Assembly: GCA_002409745.1 (NCBI GenBank)
Contig: DHOU01000029.1
Location: 5,645-31,449 of the forward strand
Source of the DNA: Bacteroidales bacterium UBA5382
GTDB taxonomy: Bacteria; Bacteroidota; Bacteroidia; Bacteroidales; Dysgonomonadaceae
Direction: 5' to 3'
DNA: 25,805 bases
Shown: in pieces, positions 1-6,255 of the stretch
Numbering within the stretch: the stretch's first letter is position 1
Layout: each line of letters opens with the position of its first letter
The notes under the pieces: generated by a model
What the model was told of the DNA's origin: nothing
The model's database searches: none
The model's input: the letters and a program-made list of their open reading frames with translations, nothing else
Made by a program: the position numbers and the translations under genes

Positions 1-378
1 AAAAATCCATTTGAAATAAATCCTCCCATTATTCGACTGAGAGCTTCAAGTGAACTTGAATACTATGGAGCGTATGGATATACAATGGCTTATACATTGA
101 CTGATAGCGAAGTGACAACAGTAATAAACGCTTTACGAAATTCAAATGGAGCAGCCAATGCGTTCGCTTCGGTCATAACCGCTGCCTTTACAAATAGCCT
201 AATTGCATCGGCATTAGTAGCCGCCTATGGATACTTACAAGATTCGCAATTTGCATCTATTCAAAACGAATATGCAAATTCCGGCTCCACATCCGGTATG
301 ATTTTAAGGGAATATACCACCACACCTCCCGGTTATGGCGTAAACTTTACAACTTATGGCGCGACAATTATAAATTGA
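1..378 (+). CDS. C-terminal part of bacteriocin-like lipoprotein (5' end outside window)
   Basis: The reading frame is open from base 1 to the stop at 376-378. Its first residue (Lys) aligns with residue 133 of the complete paralogue at 844-1617, so about the last half of the protein is visible. The stretch from KNPFEINPPIIRLR through EVTTVINALR is identical in both copies; divergence starts in the Ala/Gly-rich hydrophobic segment (NGAANAFASVITAAFTNSL here, NGSTNAFVGLITSAFGGPT there), and the tails align again (SGSTSG, TPPGYGV, TFTTY). The N-terminal lipoprotein signal presumably lies upstream of the window. The next gene starts at or just after this stop, suggesting coupled expression. Function is not known to me; a secreted pore-forming or bacteriocin-like domain is an inference from hydrophobicity and the small membrane partner. 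An internal Met at 85 is not a good start because homology continues upstream of it. Confidence 0.85.
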   Translation, partial: KNPFEINPPIIRLRASSELEYYGAYGYTMAYTLTDSEVTTVINALRNSNGAANAFASVITAAFTNSLIASALVAAYGYLQDSQFASIQNEYANSGSTSGMILREYTTTPPGYGVNFTTYGATIIN

Positions 379-383
379 ATGTG

Positions 384-614
384 ATGAAGAAGAATGTATT
401 AATGAGGTTCGGAGTACTCATCATAGCAATTCCATTTTTATATGTTTACATTAAGAACCCTCTGGAGAAAGGATTCAATTTGCCATTAATAACGCTGATA
501 TATGCTTTACTTGCACTAGTAATAAGCATTATATTTAATGATCTACGGAGAGACGGGAAAATAGGATTTATTCTTTCGCCTGTGATTTTGACCATTATAT
601 ATTTTTTCTTATAA
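384..614 (+). CDS. Small three-helix membrane protein, putative immunity partner (copy 1)
   Basis: Encodes about 76 residues with three hydrophobic segments (roughly residues 7-24, 34-50 and 60-76) separated by short charged loops (KNPLEKG, NDLRRDGK). It is paralogous to the product of 1632-1859; KNPL.K.FNL and IG are shared, and the membrane segments align throughout. I chose ATG 384 because it aligns with GTG 1632 of the paralogue (MKK/VKK). An in-frame TTG at 375 overlaps the upstream TGA stop, and the same TTGA overlap occurs in the second copy, so translation from TTG is also possible. Tight linkage to a lipoprotein with a hydrophobic C-terminal domain is the arrangement expected for a bacteriocin immunity protein. 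That role is inference; no family was recognised. Confidence 0.75.
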   Translation: MKKNVLMRFGVLIIAIPFLYVYIKNPLEKGFNLPLITLIYALLALVISIIFNDLRRDGKIGFILSPVILTIIYFFL

Positions 615-843
615 AGACAATTTTAATATTCATCTAAGTGAAGATTTTTTTTTACAGAATGAAAGAAAAATTAAATTCATGGCAGGATCACCTTTTGAAG
701 AACAGACATCCGAGGGCGCTCCTGCCTACGTGAGATAGGGCGGCTCGAAATAAACTTTCAGTTCCGGCAAGCCGCCTGCCATCCATTCCTGTCAAATAAT
801 TCACTAATTTGTGGATATAGATTACGAATAAAAACAAATCAAT
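615..843. other. Intergenic region between modules 1 and 2
   Basis: This gap holds one copy of the two-hairpin dispersed repeat (681-784). A 24-codon open frame (659-733) runs from an ATG through the first hairpin; its end reads HLLKNRHPRALLPT. Similar short frames end inside two other copies of the repeat, and the frame is conserved in the fourth. Nothing else is visible except an AT-rich leader before the lipoprotein gene. I do not call the short frame a gene, because one repeat copy changes the peptide while keeping the hairpin. Confidence 0.6.
681..784 (+). repeat. Two-hairpin dispersed intergenic repeat, copy R1
   Basis: About 104 bp, GC-rich against AT-rich flanks. Hairpin 1 pairs GGCAGGA (681-687) with TCCTGCC (720-726). 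Hairpin 2 pairs GGCGGCT (739-745) with AGCCGCC (770-776). Related copies occur at 4396-4500, 9855-9958 and, shortened, 13187-13228, always on the same strand and upstream of a module's first gene. This copy ends 59 bases before the lipoprotein start at 844. It could be a transcribed leader structure or a small mobile/REP-like element; the sequence alone does not decide. Confidence 0.85.
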
Positions 844-1617
844 ATGAAATCCATTTTAAAAAATAAAACAAACAGTATAGTTGCATTAGTAATTCTAACC
901 GTGAGCATTATTTCTTTAGGAATATTTGCGCAAGGTTGTAGTAGAGAAGATAATTCCTTTCTTTCATCAACTGAAGACGAATCATCATTTCTCAATCTGG
1001 AAATGCCTAAAGATCGTGCATTTTCAAAGGAAGAATCAGAAATTTTGAATAAGGCTTTCCAAAGAATACATCCATATATGGTTATTGAAGATAATACATG
1101 CTATTTAACTATTCATTCACCCAAAACAGTTAATATGTCTGCAAGTTTGTTTTCTCTGATCGAACAATCAGTAGCCAATGCTAATATGCAATACGAAATG
1201 TATAAACTTTTTAAAGAAAAGGATGTGAATTTCACGATTAAAAATCCATTTGAAATAAATCCTCCCATTATTCGACTGAGAGCTTCAAGTGAACTTGAAT
1301 ACTATGGAGCGTATGGATATACAATGGCTTATACATTGACTGATAGCGAGGTGACAACAGTAATAAATGCTTTACGAGGTGCAAATGGGTCAACCAATGC
1401 TTTTGTAGGACTAATAACTAGTGCGTTTGGTGGCCCCACCTCATTTATTGCAACAGCTTTAATTAGTGCCTATGCCTATTTAAGTGATTCAAAATTTGCA
1501 TCTATTCAGAACGAATATGCAAGGTCCGGCTCTACATCCGGAATAACATTAAGAGAATACACTTCGACTCCTCCTGGGTATGGAGTAACCTTTACAACTT
1601 ATAGTGCATCATTTTGA
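844..1617 (+). CDS. Lipoprotein with hydrophobic Gly/Ala-rich C-terminal domain, bacteriocin-like
   Basis: A 257-residue predicted lipoprotein. A hydrophobic signal (residues 11-29) ends in the lipobox AQGC with the lipidated Cys at 32. An acidic linker (33-60) and a mostly helical region (61-130) follow. From about residue 133 the sequence is shared with the partial gene at 1-378. The C-terminal third holds a Gly/Ala-rich hydrophobic stretch (about 171-213) and the tail SGSTSG...TPPGYG. RLR-ASS at 144-149 offers an Arg-Ala bond of the kind cut by clostripain-like C11 proteases such as fragipain; cleavage there would release a 111-residue fragment. Its stop overlaps or nearly touches the next gene, a small membrane protein. 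Lipoprotein bacteriocins with adjacent immunity genes are known in Bacteroidales (BcpT), but I cannot show homology. Function is a hypothesis; the gene itself is secure. Confidence 0.85.
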   Translation: MKSILKNKTNSIVALVILTVSIISLGIFAQGCSREDNSFLSSTEDESSFLNLEMPKDRAFSKEESEILNKAFQRIHPYMVIEDNTCYLTIHSPKTVNMSASLFSLIEQSVANANMQYEMYKLFKEKDVNFTIKNPFEINPPIIRLRASSELEYYGAYGYTMAYTLTDSEVTTVINALRGANGSTNAFVGLITSAFGGPTSFIATALISAYAYLSDSKFASIQNEYARSGSTSGITLREYTSTPPGYGVTFTTYSASF

Positions 1618-1631
1618 TTAAATTAAGTGAC

Positions 1632-1859
1632 GTGAAAAAAATACTACCAAGGCTGGGAGGATTAATTGCAATACTTTTATTTGCTTTCTTTTTTATTAAA
1701 AATCCTTTAGATAAAGATTTTAATTTAGTATTAATGATGGTAATCTATACTTTACTATATATAGTAATAGGTATTGTATGCAAGGATATAAAAGGGGAGA
1801 AGCAGATCGGCGTTATTGCAGCATGCCTCATTATGTTCATTGTATATTTTATATTATAA
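1632..1859 (+). CDS. Small three-helix membrane protein, putative immunity partner (copy 2)
   Basis: Encodes about 75 residues (81 from TTG 1614) with three hydrophobic segments and the conserved loop KNPLDKDFNL, clearly paralogous to the 384-614 product. No ATG lies near the front of the frame. Candidate starts are GTG 1632, which aligns with the ATG of copy 1, and TTG 1614, which overlaps the upstream TGA in the same TTGA arrangement as copy 1. Either start gives translational coupling to the lipoprotein gene 844-1617. A strong hairpin (1878-1909) follows 18 bases after the stop and probably ends this two-gene transcript. An immunity role is inferred from size, topology and linkage only. 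Confidence 0.7.
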   Translation: MKKILPRLGGLIAILLFAFFFIKNPLDKDFNLVLMMVIYTLLYIVIGIVCKDIKGEKQIGVIAACLIMFIVYFIL

Positions 1860-1877
1860 ATATAAATTATATCGATG

Positions 1878-1909
1878 CTTCTCCGGCAGTTTCAATACTG
1901 CCGGAGAAG
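1878..1909 (+). terminator. Perfect 13-bp hairpin after the lipoprotein/membrane pair
   Basis: CTTCTCCGGCAGT (1878-1890) pairs perfectly with ACTGCCGGAGAAG (1897-1909) around the 6-base loop TTCAAT. It lies 18 bases after the stop of the small membrane gene. There is no clear T-run on the + side, so it may act as a weak terminator or as a 3' stability element. Confidence 0.6.
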
Positions 1910-1910
1910 T

Positions 1911-2171
1911 AAAACTTAAACTGTTGTATCGGTTAACAGAGCTTTACAAGACAACCGTTCACAACGGGGAAACACGGAAAATGGCGCAAATGATTATAAG
2001 TAAAAAGATAAAGATTCAATCCCCTGTAATCAACAGCATTAAATGTAAAATGCAAAAGATGCATTGGATATGTACAACAAGTATAAAGATGATTGGAATT
2101 ACTCTTGCGCCGAACTGCAAATAGAAAATGACGGAAAGAAAAATAATGTCTATGTAAGAAAATGCTCATAA
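1911..2171 (+). pseudogene. Gene relics: O-antigen-ligase-type tail fragment plus an unidentified C-terminal fragment
   Basis: Two frames carry leftover coding sequence. From about 1921 the frame reads LYRLTELYKTT...KKIKIQSPVINSI, closely matching residues 65-108 of the chimeric gene at 3991 (LYRLAELYKTT...KKIKIPSPVINSI). That motif resembles the C-terminal segment of Bacteroidales O-antigen ligase/TPR-like proteins. After about 2052 a second frame reads ALDMYNKYKDDWNYSCAEL and on to a TAA at 2169-2171; I do not recognise it, but the codons look protein-like. Neither part has a credible start, and the open frame that runs across from 1816 begins inside the preceding gene. The segment is best read as debris from an earlier rearrangement. 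Confidence 0.6.
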
Positions 2172-2175
2172 ATTT

Positions 2176-2433
2176 ATGGAAAAAATAAGAAAATATGTTT
2201 GGATTGGATTGTGTACGGCTTTTATCGTTTGGCATATCGTTTCATTAATTGCTTTTGGTCATGCTAACGATGTCCGGTTTATGGGTACCATGTCGAGCGT
2301 TACGTATATCTTAGTATTTTTGACAGCCATCTTTCACGAACTGAAAGTAAACAAAAATCTGTTGTACATAATGCTGGCGTTATCTATATTAGTGACTGCA
2401 TACACCGCTATTTTCACGAAACTTATCGTTTAA
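2176..2433 (+). CDS. Small hypothetical membrane protein (85 aa)
   Basis: An 85-residue protein with three predicted membrane segments (about residues 8-28, 40-54 and 62-83). A short polar loop FGHANDVRF lies between the first two and ELKVNKN before the third. It starts at ATG 2176, five bases after a relic frame ends at 2171. It is not visibly homologous to the two small membrane proteins upstream, though size and topology are similar. A bulged hairpin terminator (2488-2527) follows. I do not recognise the family. Its position in an island of small membrane proteins beside exported lipoproteins would fit an orphan immunity protein, but nothing in the sequence proves this. Confidence 0.7.
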   Translation: MEKIRKYVWIGLCTAFIVWHIVSLIAFGHANDVRFMGTMSSVTYILVFLTAIFHELKVNKNLLYIMLALSILVTAYTAIFTKLIV

Positions 2434-2653
2434 AAAAATATAGCAGTTGAATGAAAAGGTGGATGAAAAACGTTTAATGATTTTGAGGAGGCTTACCGGA
2501 CTCTGTCTTTGTTCGGTAGCCTCTTTTAAAGAAATAATCGAAACGCATCACAATAATAAATGAGGCATGATGAAAATGGATATATTGCTTCGGAAGTTTA
2601 CATTATCAAGAGAAAAATCTCTTTCGGAGCGGACTCAATAATGAATAATCACT
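2434..2653. other. Intergenic region, terminator only
   Basis: Apart from the hairpin terminator at 2488-2527 I see no conserved element here. A 24-codon frame at 2567-2641 has no supporting feature. No TAnnTTTG promoter box is evident before the gene at 2654. Confidence 0.5.
2488..2527 (+). terminator. Bulged hairpin terminator (GAGGCT/AGCCTC family)
   Basis: GAGGCTTACCG (2488-2498) pairs with CGGTAGCCTC (2514-2523) with one bulged T, followed by TTTT. Closely related hairpins with the bulge at the same place occur at 12577, 15181 and, more distantly, 3841. Confidence 0.75.
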
Positions 2654-3352
2654 ATGTTTACGAAAACTGTTTTTTATTATTTACGAAAATCCTCTTTTAT
2701 AGTAGGTCTATTTCTTTATACACTGGTTGATGGCGCTACTCTTAGCGCCCAATATGCAGTGTCGGATGGATTGGATTCGATTGAAGCCATATTTCATATA
2801 AAATACGAAATACCGAAGGATTTTAAGGACCTCAATACCGTACAATCGTGGAAACCGAACAAATCTTCTCCCGGGGGTACGTTTTGTTATGTTTTCGAAT
2901 CCAAAGACAAGCAATGCAGGGTGTTATATAATGTATTTCCAGCATACCCCGAATGTACGTGTTACACACGCGATAAAATATATCGCGAATTAAAAAGTGT
3001 GTTGGATACAGATGATTTCATATTGAATGACTATTTACATATTTTGTCCGTCAATGAAGCGCAGGCAAGATTCAATGCCGATTCGATTTTTTTCTACAAC
3101 GTTCCGACAGTTGCATTTAATATGGGTGCTGAGATATTTACCCATTGTACCCGAATGTTTATTACCAAGCCGAATAAGCCGGTATTGGATTTTGTCTGGT
3201 ATTTTACAGATGAGGGTAAGAAAAAAGAAAAAAAATATTTACAAAAGATCAGCAAACGTATTTGGTATAATGATAGCGATTGGGACGTGGATGATCAAAG
3301 ATGGGAGGCATGGATGAAAAAGCATTTTGAAGAACTCACTAATAAGAATTGA
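2654..3352 (+). CDS. Hypothetical exported protein (232 aa)
   Basis: A 232-residue protein with a long N-terminal signal: basic start MFTKTVFYYLRKSS, a hydrophobic core at about 14-28, and a likely signal peptidase I site near LSAQ (about 30-33). The mature part has mixed charge, with Cys at 78, 88, 100, 102 and 166 and a Lys/Trp-rich tail (KKKEKKYLQKISKRIW). No catalytic motif or known domain was recognised. It is followed 9 bases later by a small lipoprotein gene (3362-3790), so the two are probably co-transcribed and end at the hairpin near 3841. ATG 2654 is chosen because it begins the signal peptide. Confidence 0.75.
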   Translation: MFTKTVFYYLRKSSFIVGLFLYTLVDGATLSAQYAVSDGLDSIEAIFHIKYEIPKDFKDLNTVQSWKPNKSSPGGTFCYVFESKDKQCRVLYNVFPAYPECTCYTRDKIYRELKSVLDTDDFILNDYLHILSVNEAQARFNADSIFFYNVPTVAFNMGAEIFTHCTRMFITKPNKPVLDFVWYFTDEGKKKEKKYLQKISKRIWYNDSDWDVDDQRWEAWMKKHFEELTNKN

Positions 3353-3361
3353 AGATAAATA

Positions 3362-3790
3362 ATGGATATGAGGAAAATATTAATTGCGTTCATCATAACG
3401 TTCGGAATATTTTATTCTTGCTCGGAATATGAAAAAAACAAGAGTGATAGAAATGATCCGAAGAAAGAAGTCCAGCTCAATATGCAGAAGTTGTTAATGA
3501 CTCCCGATAGCCTGCGTTCAGCTAAAGAGAGGGCTTTAATACAGCAAATCGAAGCTACTATTTATGAGCATTGCGTCATAAAAAACGGAAGATTGGAGTT
3601 GACTATCAGCAAGAAAGAATGGACGGATATGGGTGTAAAAGAGGAGGTTTATGATATGTTGAAAAAAGAGATCAATGATATAAATAATTATATGGACACA
3701 ACCACTTTTTACAAACAACTTCTTTTAGATTCCTATCGGTCTGCGCAACAGGAGTATCAAGAGAAGAACAACTCCCTGCATTCGGAATAG
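3362..3790 (+). CDS. Small hypothetical lipoprotein (142 aa)
   Basis: A 142-residue lipoprotein. The signal RKILIAFIITFGIF ends in YSC with the probable lipidated Cys at 20. The mature part is charged and mostly helical (KNKSDRNDPKKEVQLNMQKL; RSAKERALIQQIEATIYEH), ending in a Gln/Glu-rich tail. ATG 3362 is used; ATG 3368, two codons later, is equally plausible. It lies 9 bases after the exported protein gene 2654-3352 and 50 bases before a bulged hairpin, so it is probably the last gene of a two-gene unit. No family recognised. Confidence 0.75.
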   Translation: MDMRKILIAFIITFGIFYSCSEYEKNKSDRNDPKKEVQLNMQKLLMTPDSLRSAKERALIQQIEATIYEHCVIKNGRLELTISKKEWTDMGVKEEVYDMLKKEINDINNYMDTTTFYKQLLLDSYRSAQQEYQEKNNSLHSE

Positions 3791-3840
3791 TATTTTTGTT
3801 GAACCAATGAGAAAAAGAGTTTTTTCAATTTTTAATTCTA

Positions 3841-3882
3841 TGAGAGGTTTGTTGAATGTCACAAATGTTCAACAACCTCTTA
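3841..3882 (+). terminator. Bulged hairpin terminator
   Basis: AGAGGTTTGTTGAA (3843-3856) pairs with TTCAACAACCTCT (3868-3880) with a single bulged T, the same architecture as the hairpins at 2488, 12577 and 15181 but with a different inner stem. The 3' side is only weakly T-rich. Confidence 0.6.
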
Positions 3883-3990
3883 TCATTGGAATATGCAATT
3901 ATATCCGGAAACGATGAAATGTTTTTCGTGGCTTTTTATAGAATACGACTAAAAAGAGAATAATGGATCAACGTAAATAAAAGAATAAAC

Positions 3991-4464
3991 ATGAAGAAAT
4001 TATTTTTATTATCGATTTTGACAATTGTTTTTACCATGAGCGCTCTCGCTCAAGACAAGACCGCCGACATAAAACGTCTGCTGGGAGTAATCAATTCCGA
4101 ACAAATGAGCGACGCCCTGTTCGATGCAATAATTTCTCATCTGAAACAAGCGGCGGCCATGTGCCCGGTAAAGTTTATGCCGCTGTACCGGTTGGCAGAA
4201 CTTTATAAAACAACCGGCCGCAACGGGGAATCACGGAAGATAGCGCAAATAATTACGGATAAAAAGATAAAGATTCCGTCTCCGGTGATCAATAGTATTC
4301 AAAACAAAATGCAAATTTTATTGAAGGAACCGGAAAGTGTGAATGATTCATCACAAATCATGAAATCCGACAAAAAATCACTAACCTATTCCTCATGGAA
4401 GGAACACCTTTTGAAGGACAGGCCTCCGAGGGCGTCCTGCCTACGTGAGGATAGGCGGCATTGA
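3991..4464 (+). CDS. Chimeric exported protein: DUF2059-type N-terminus joined to ligase/TPR-like tail
   Basis: A 157-residue open frame built from three sources. Residues 1-41 (signal peptide ending LAQ, then DIKRLLGVINSEQMS) closely match the N-terminus of the DUF2059 protein at 12669. From about residue 45 the sequence changes to AISHLKQAAAMCPVKFMPLY and continues through KKIKIPSPVINSIQNKMQ, which resembles the C-terminal segment of Bacteroidales O-antigen ligase-like proteins; part of it is repeated in the relic at 1911. The last 20 residues or so (HLLKDRPPRASCLRE...) are encoded by repeat copy R2. No DUF2059 catalytic or structural core is left. It may be expressed as a short secreted protein, or be a pseudogene that happens to stay open. 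The join lies near 4117-4128. Confidence 0.6.
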   Translation: MKKLFLLSILTIVFTMSALAQDKTADIKRLLGVINSEQMSDALFDAIISHLKQAAAMCPVKFMPLYRLAELYKTTGRNGESRKIAQIITDKKIKIPSPVINSIQNKMQILLKEPESVNDSSQIMKSDKKSLTYSSWKEHLLKDRPPRASCLREDRRH

Positions 4465-4500
4465 CACATTAAATTATTCCGGCAAGCCGTCTGCCGTCCA
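4396..4500 (+). repeat. Two-hairpin dispersed repeat, copy R2
   Basis: Hairpin 1 pairs GGAAGGA (4397-4403) with TCCTGCC (4435-4441), one mismatch. Hairpin 2 pairs GGCGGC (4454-4459) with GCCGTC (4486-4491) using a G-T wobble. The 5' half overlaps the end of the chimeric gene 3991-4464. It lies 80 bases upstream of the lipoprotein gene 4581. Confidence 0.8.
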
Positions 4501-4505
4501 ATTGT

Positions 4506-4729
4506 ACCAATTAGTTGATTGATTTTGAAATAGCTGCAAACAATAGAAAAATAAAACAACAAAAATAAAAAATAGAGTATATGAAAACAGATATAAATAA
4601 ATTTATCAAGATGGTTTATAACAAAAGTTTATTAATCATATTATTTTTAATGACAGTTCTTTTTACACAAAGTTGCTCCAATCAATTGGAAATGTTTTCT
4701 GAAGATACATTCAACGAAACTCAAAATGA
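4506..4729 (+). repeat. 224-bp duplicated leader and signal-peptide segment (copy A)
   Basis: Nearly identical and colinear, with no gaps, to 13239-13462 (constant offset 8733). It covers the 75-base A-rich leader and the first 50 or so codons of the lipoprotein gene. Similarity falls off sharply afterwards, so only the leader and export signal are strongly conserved between the paralogues. Confidence 0.9.
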
Positions 4730-5564
4730 AGAAACAGTATATAGTTTTAATGTCGATATGGATTCCCTAACATTTAAAACATGGGAAGAGCAATTAAATT
4801 ATTTGATTAATGAAGGAGAAGGATTCGATTATATTACCAAACAGGGACTAAAATTAATTGAATATAAATTACTTCAAGAAGGAGTAAAGGACAAAACTTC
4901 TCTGTCTAATGAATCTATGATACCTCTTTATAATGATCAGGTAAATTATAATAAATTTGAAATAGTATCCCTATATGATGCTTTGAAATTCGATCCGGCT
5001 CGCAAGGATGCTCATAATGATTTTAAAAATATGCTACTGAATAAATATGAAGATACGGAATTAAATTGCGTACAATTAACATGGTTGTATAAGAATCGAA
5101 CATTCACGACAATATGTTCAGTTACGGATGAAAAGGTTGTTTATGATGATCTTTTGGCGAATATCTATGTTATTTCTATTTCTCAACCGGATATACAGCG
5201 GGCAACCCCCAGACTTAAGACTAATAGTGAAGCTGACGGTGCAATTACCTATACTTTCAATAGTCCACCATGTAATGTTTATTCTATAATCGGTTCTGCG
5301 ACGGCAAGTGTTACGGTTTTTGTATTTGGGACACGAAGTAACAACAAAAATTCTATAGATGATTATCGTCCTACTAAACATTCATCAACCACCGGACAAG
5401 GATGTACTGCACATGCAGATTATAATATATTAGGATTTCAGTCGGGACCCAATGGTTTTTGCAATTTTGAGTGGGAAGTATCTGCTGCTATAGTTTCTCC
5501 CATTCCGGGGAGATCCATTAGTGCCGGTTCAACAGAACGAGTTACGCCAAGTATGTTACAATGA
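4581..5564 (+). CDS. Variable-tail lipoprotein of the TW.EQL family
   Basis: A 327-residue lipoprotein. A hydrophobic signal (about 16-31) ends in TQSC with lipidated Cys at 32. A core domain (about 64-196) begins FKTWEEQLNYL and ends LTWLYKNRTFTTICSVTDEK; it is shared with 6256-6876 and 13314-14342. After an Arg-containing linker (RATPRLKTN, 207-215) a beta-rich C-terminal domain (about 220-327) carries HADYNILGFQSGPNGFCNFEW and ends VTPSMLQ; relatives of this tail are at 10513-10882 and 13314-14342. The next gene (NLFEYGG family) starts 20 bases on, and the unit probably continues to 8923. Start ATG 4581 is conserved with the paralogue; Met 11 is possible. Role unknown; conserved carrier plus diverged tail suggests a surface effector or antigen. 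Confidence 0.85.
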   Translation: MKTDINKFIKMVYNKSLLIILFLMTVLFTQSCSNQLEMFSEDTFNETQNEETVYSFNVDMDSLTFKTWEEQLNYLINEGEGFDYITKQGLKLIEYKLLQEGVKDKTSLSNESMIPLYNDQVNYNKFEIVSLYDALKFDPARKDAHNDFKNMLLNKYEDTELNCVQLTWLYKNRTFTTICSVTDEKVVYDDLLANIYVISISQPDIQRATPRLKTNSEADGAITYTFNSPPCNVYSIIGSATASVTVFVFGTRSNNKNSIDDYRPTKHSSTTGQGCTAHADYNILGFQSGPNGFCNFEWEVSAAIVSPIPGRSISAGSTERVTPSMLQ

Positions 5565-5584
5565 TAATTCAAATATAACAGAAG

Positions 5585-6190
5585 ATGAAACATTTTATTT
5601 TTATTCTGACTTTATTATTTGCTTGTTTTATAAATACCGTTTATTCGCAAGATGTATCGAACAAAGAACAGCCAACTCTAAATTTATTTGAATATGGAGG
5701 TGTTCTCACAAGCGAAGATAATCTAAAAAATCTGTTCAGGAATTTTCCTTTATACGTCGAGAACGGAAGCGAAATCGATTTTCTTTCCTATGAATTTATC
5801 GGAACGATAAAAAATAAGAGGGATGCCAAGAAGTATGTCAAAAATAATTTTGACGATTTCATTTCTTTAGGATGGATGACGCTATTCTATAAAGATACTA
5901 CAGATATCCACAGGAATAGCCCTCCCTCTTCAATGCAATTTTTCATAGATACTGACCTCGCTGATAAATCGACATTCAACAAGAAAATAAAAACCCTTTC
6001 AGAGGAATATATTTATGTTGGAGATCAGGTGTTTGCCATCAATTTTATTTTGGATTTACAAAAACATACGCACTATATTTTTATTCATCCGAAAACGAAT
6101 AAAGTATTGATGAAAGGAAATATCTTCGCCATTAAATTTCCCATTTCCCATATAGTCGATATTAATAATCGTAAAGCGCGCCAAGATTAA
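5585..6190 (+). CDS. Secreted NLFEYGG-family protein (paralogue 1)
   Basis: A 201-residue protein with a Sec signal peptide ending VYSQ (about residue 22), so probably periplasmic or secreted rather than lipidated. The conserved core starts LNLFEYGGVLTSEDNLKNLF, continues VENGSEIDFLSYEFIGTIKN, and ends GDQVFAINFILDLQKH.HYIF and KVLMKGNIFAIKFPISH. It is almost identical to 11592-12197, with the similarity running about 65 bases past the stop, close to 14480-15079, and distantly related to 10910-11548. It lies 20 bases after the variable-tail lipoprotein and is also paired with one at 13314/14480. Constant pairing suggests a partner, chaperone or periplasmic immunity function; this is inference. 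No known domain recognised. Confidence 0.85.
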   Translation: MKHFIFILTLLFACFINTVYSQDVSNKEQPTLNLFEYGGVLTSEDNLKNLFRNFPLYVENGSEIDFLSYEFIGTIKNKRDAKKYVKNNFDDFISLGWMTLFYKDTTDIHRNSPPSSMQFFIDTDLADKSTFNKKIKTLSEEYIYVGDQVFAINFILDLQKHTHYIFIHPKTNKVLMKGNIFAIKFPISHIVDINNRKARQD

Positions 6191-6255
6191 GAAGGCGTTG
6201 CGGGAAATAAACAGCTAACAAAAAGCTGATTCGTTATCTTACAACAAGAAAAAAA

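Noticed and set aside
85..378. A separate 97-residue gene starting at ATG 85
   Set aside because: The frame is open to base 1 and matches the paralogue upstream of the Met, so this is the end of a longer gene.
681..784. Riboswitch at the two-hairpin element
   Set aside because: No known aptamer pattern is seen, and downstream genes are not metabolic; copy R4 lacks half of it yet precedes the same kind of gene.
1816..2124. 102-codon + strand open frame starting inside the small membrane gene
   Set aside because: Its front half is out-of-frame sequence of 1632-1859 and a hairpin; only the rear is real, as a gene fragment, and is listed as a relic.
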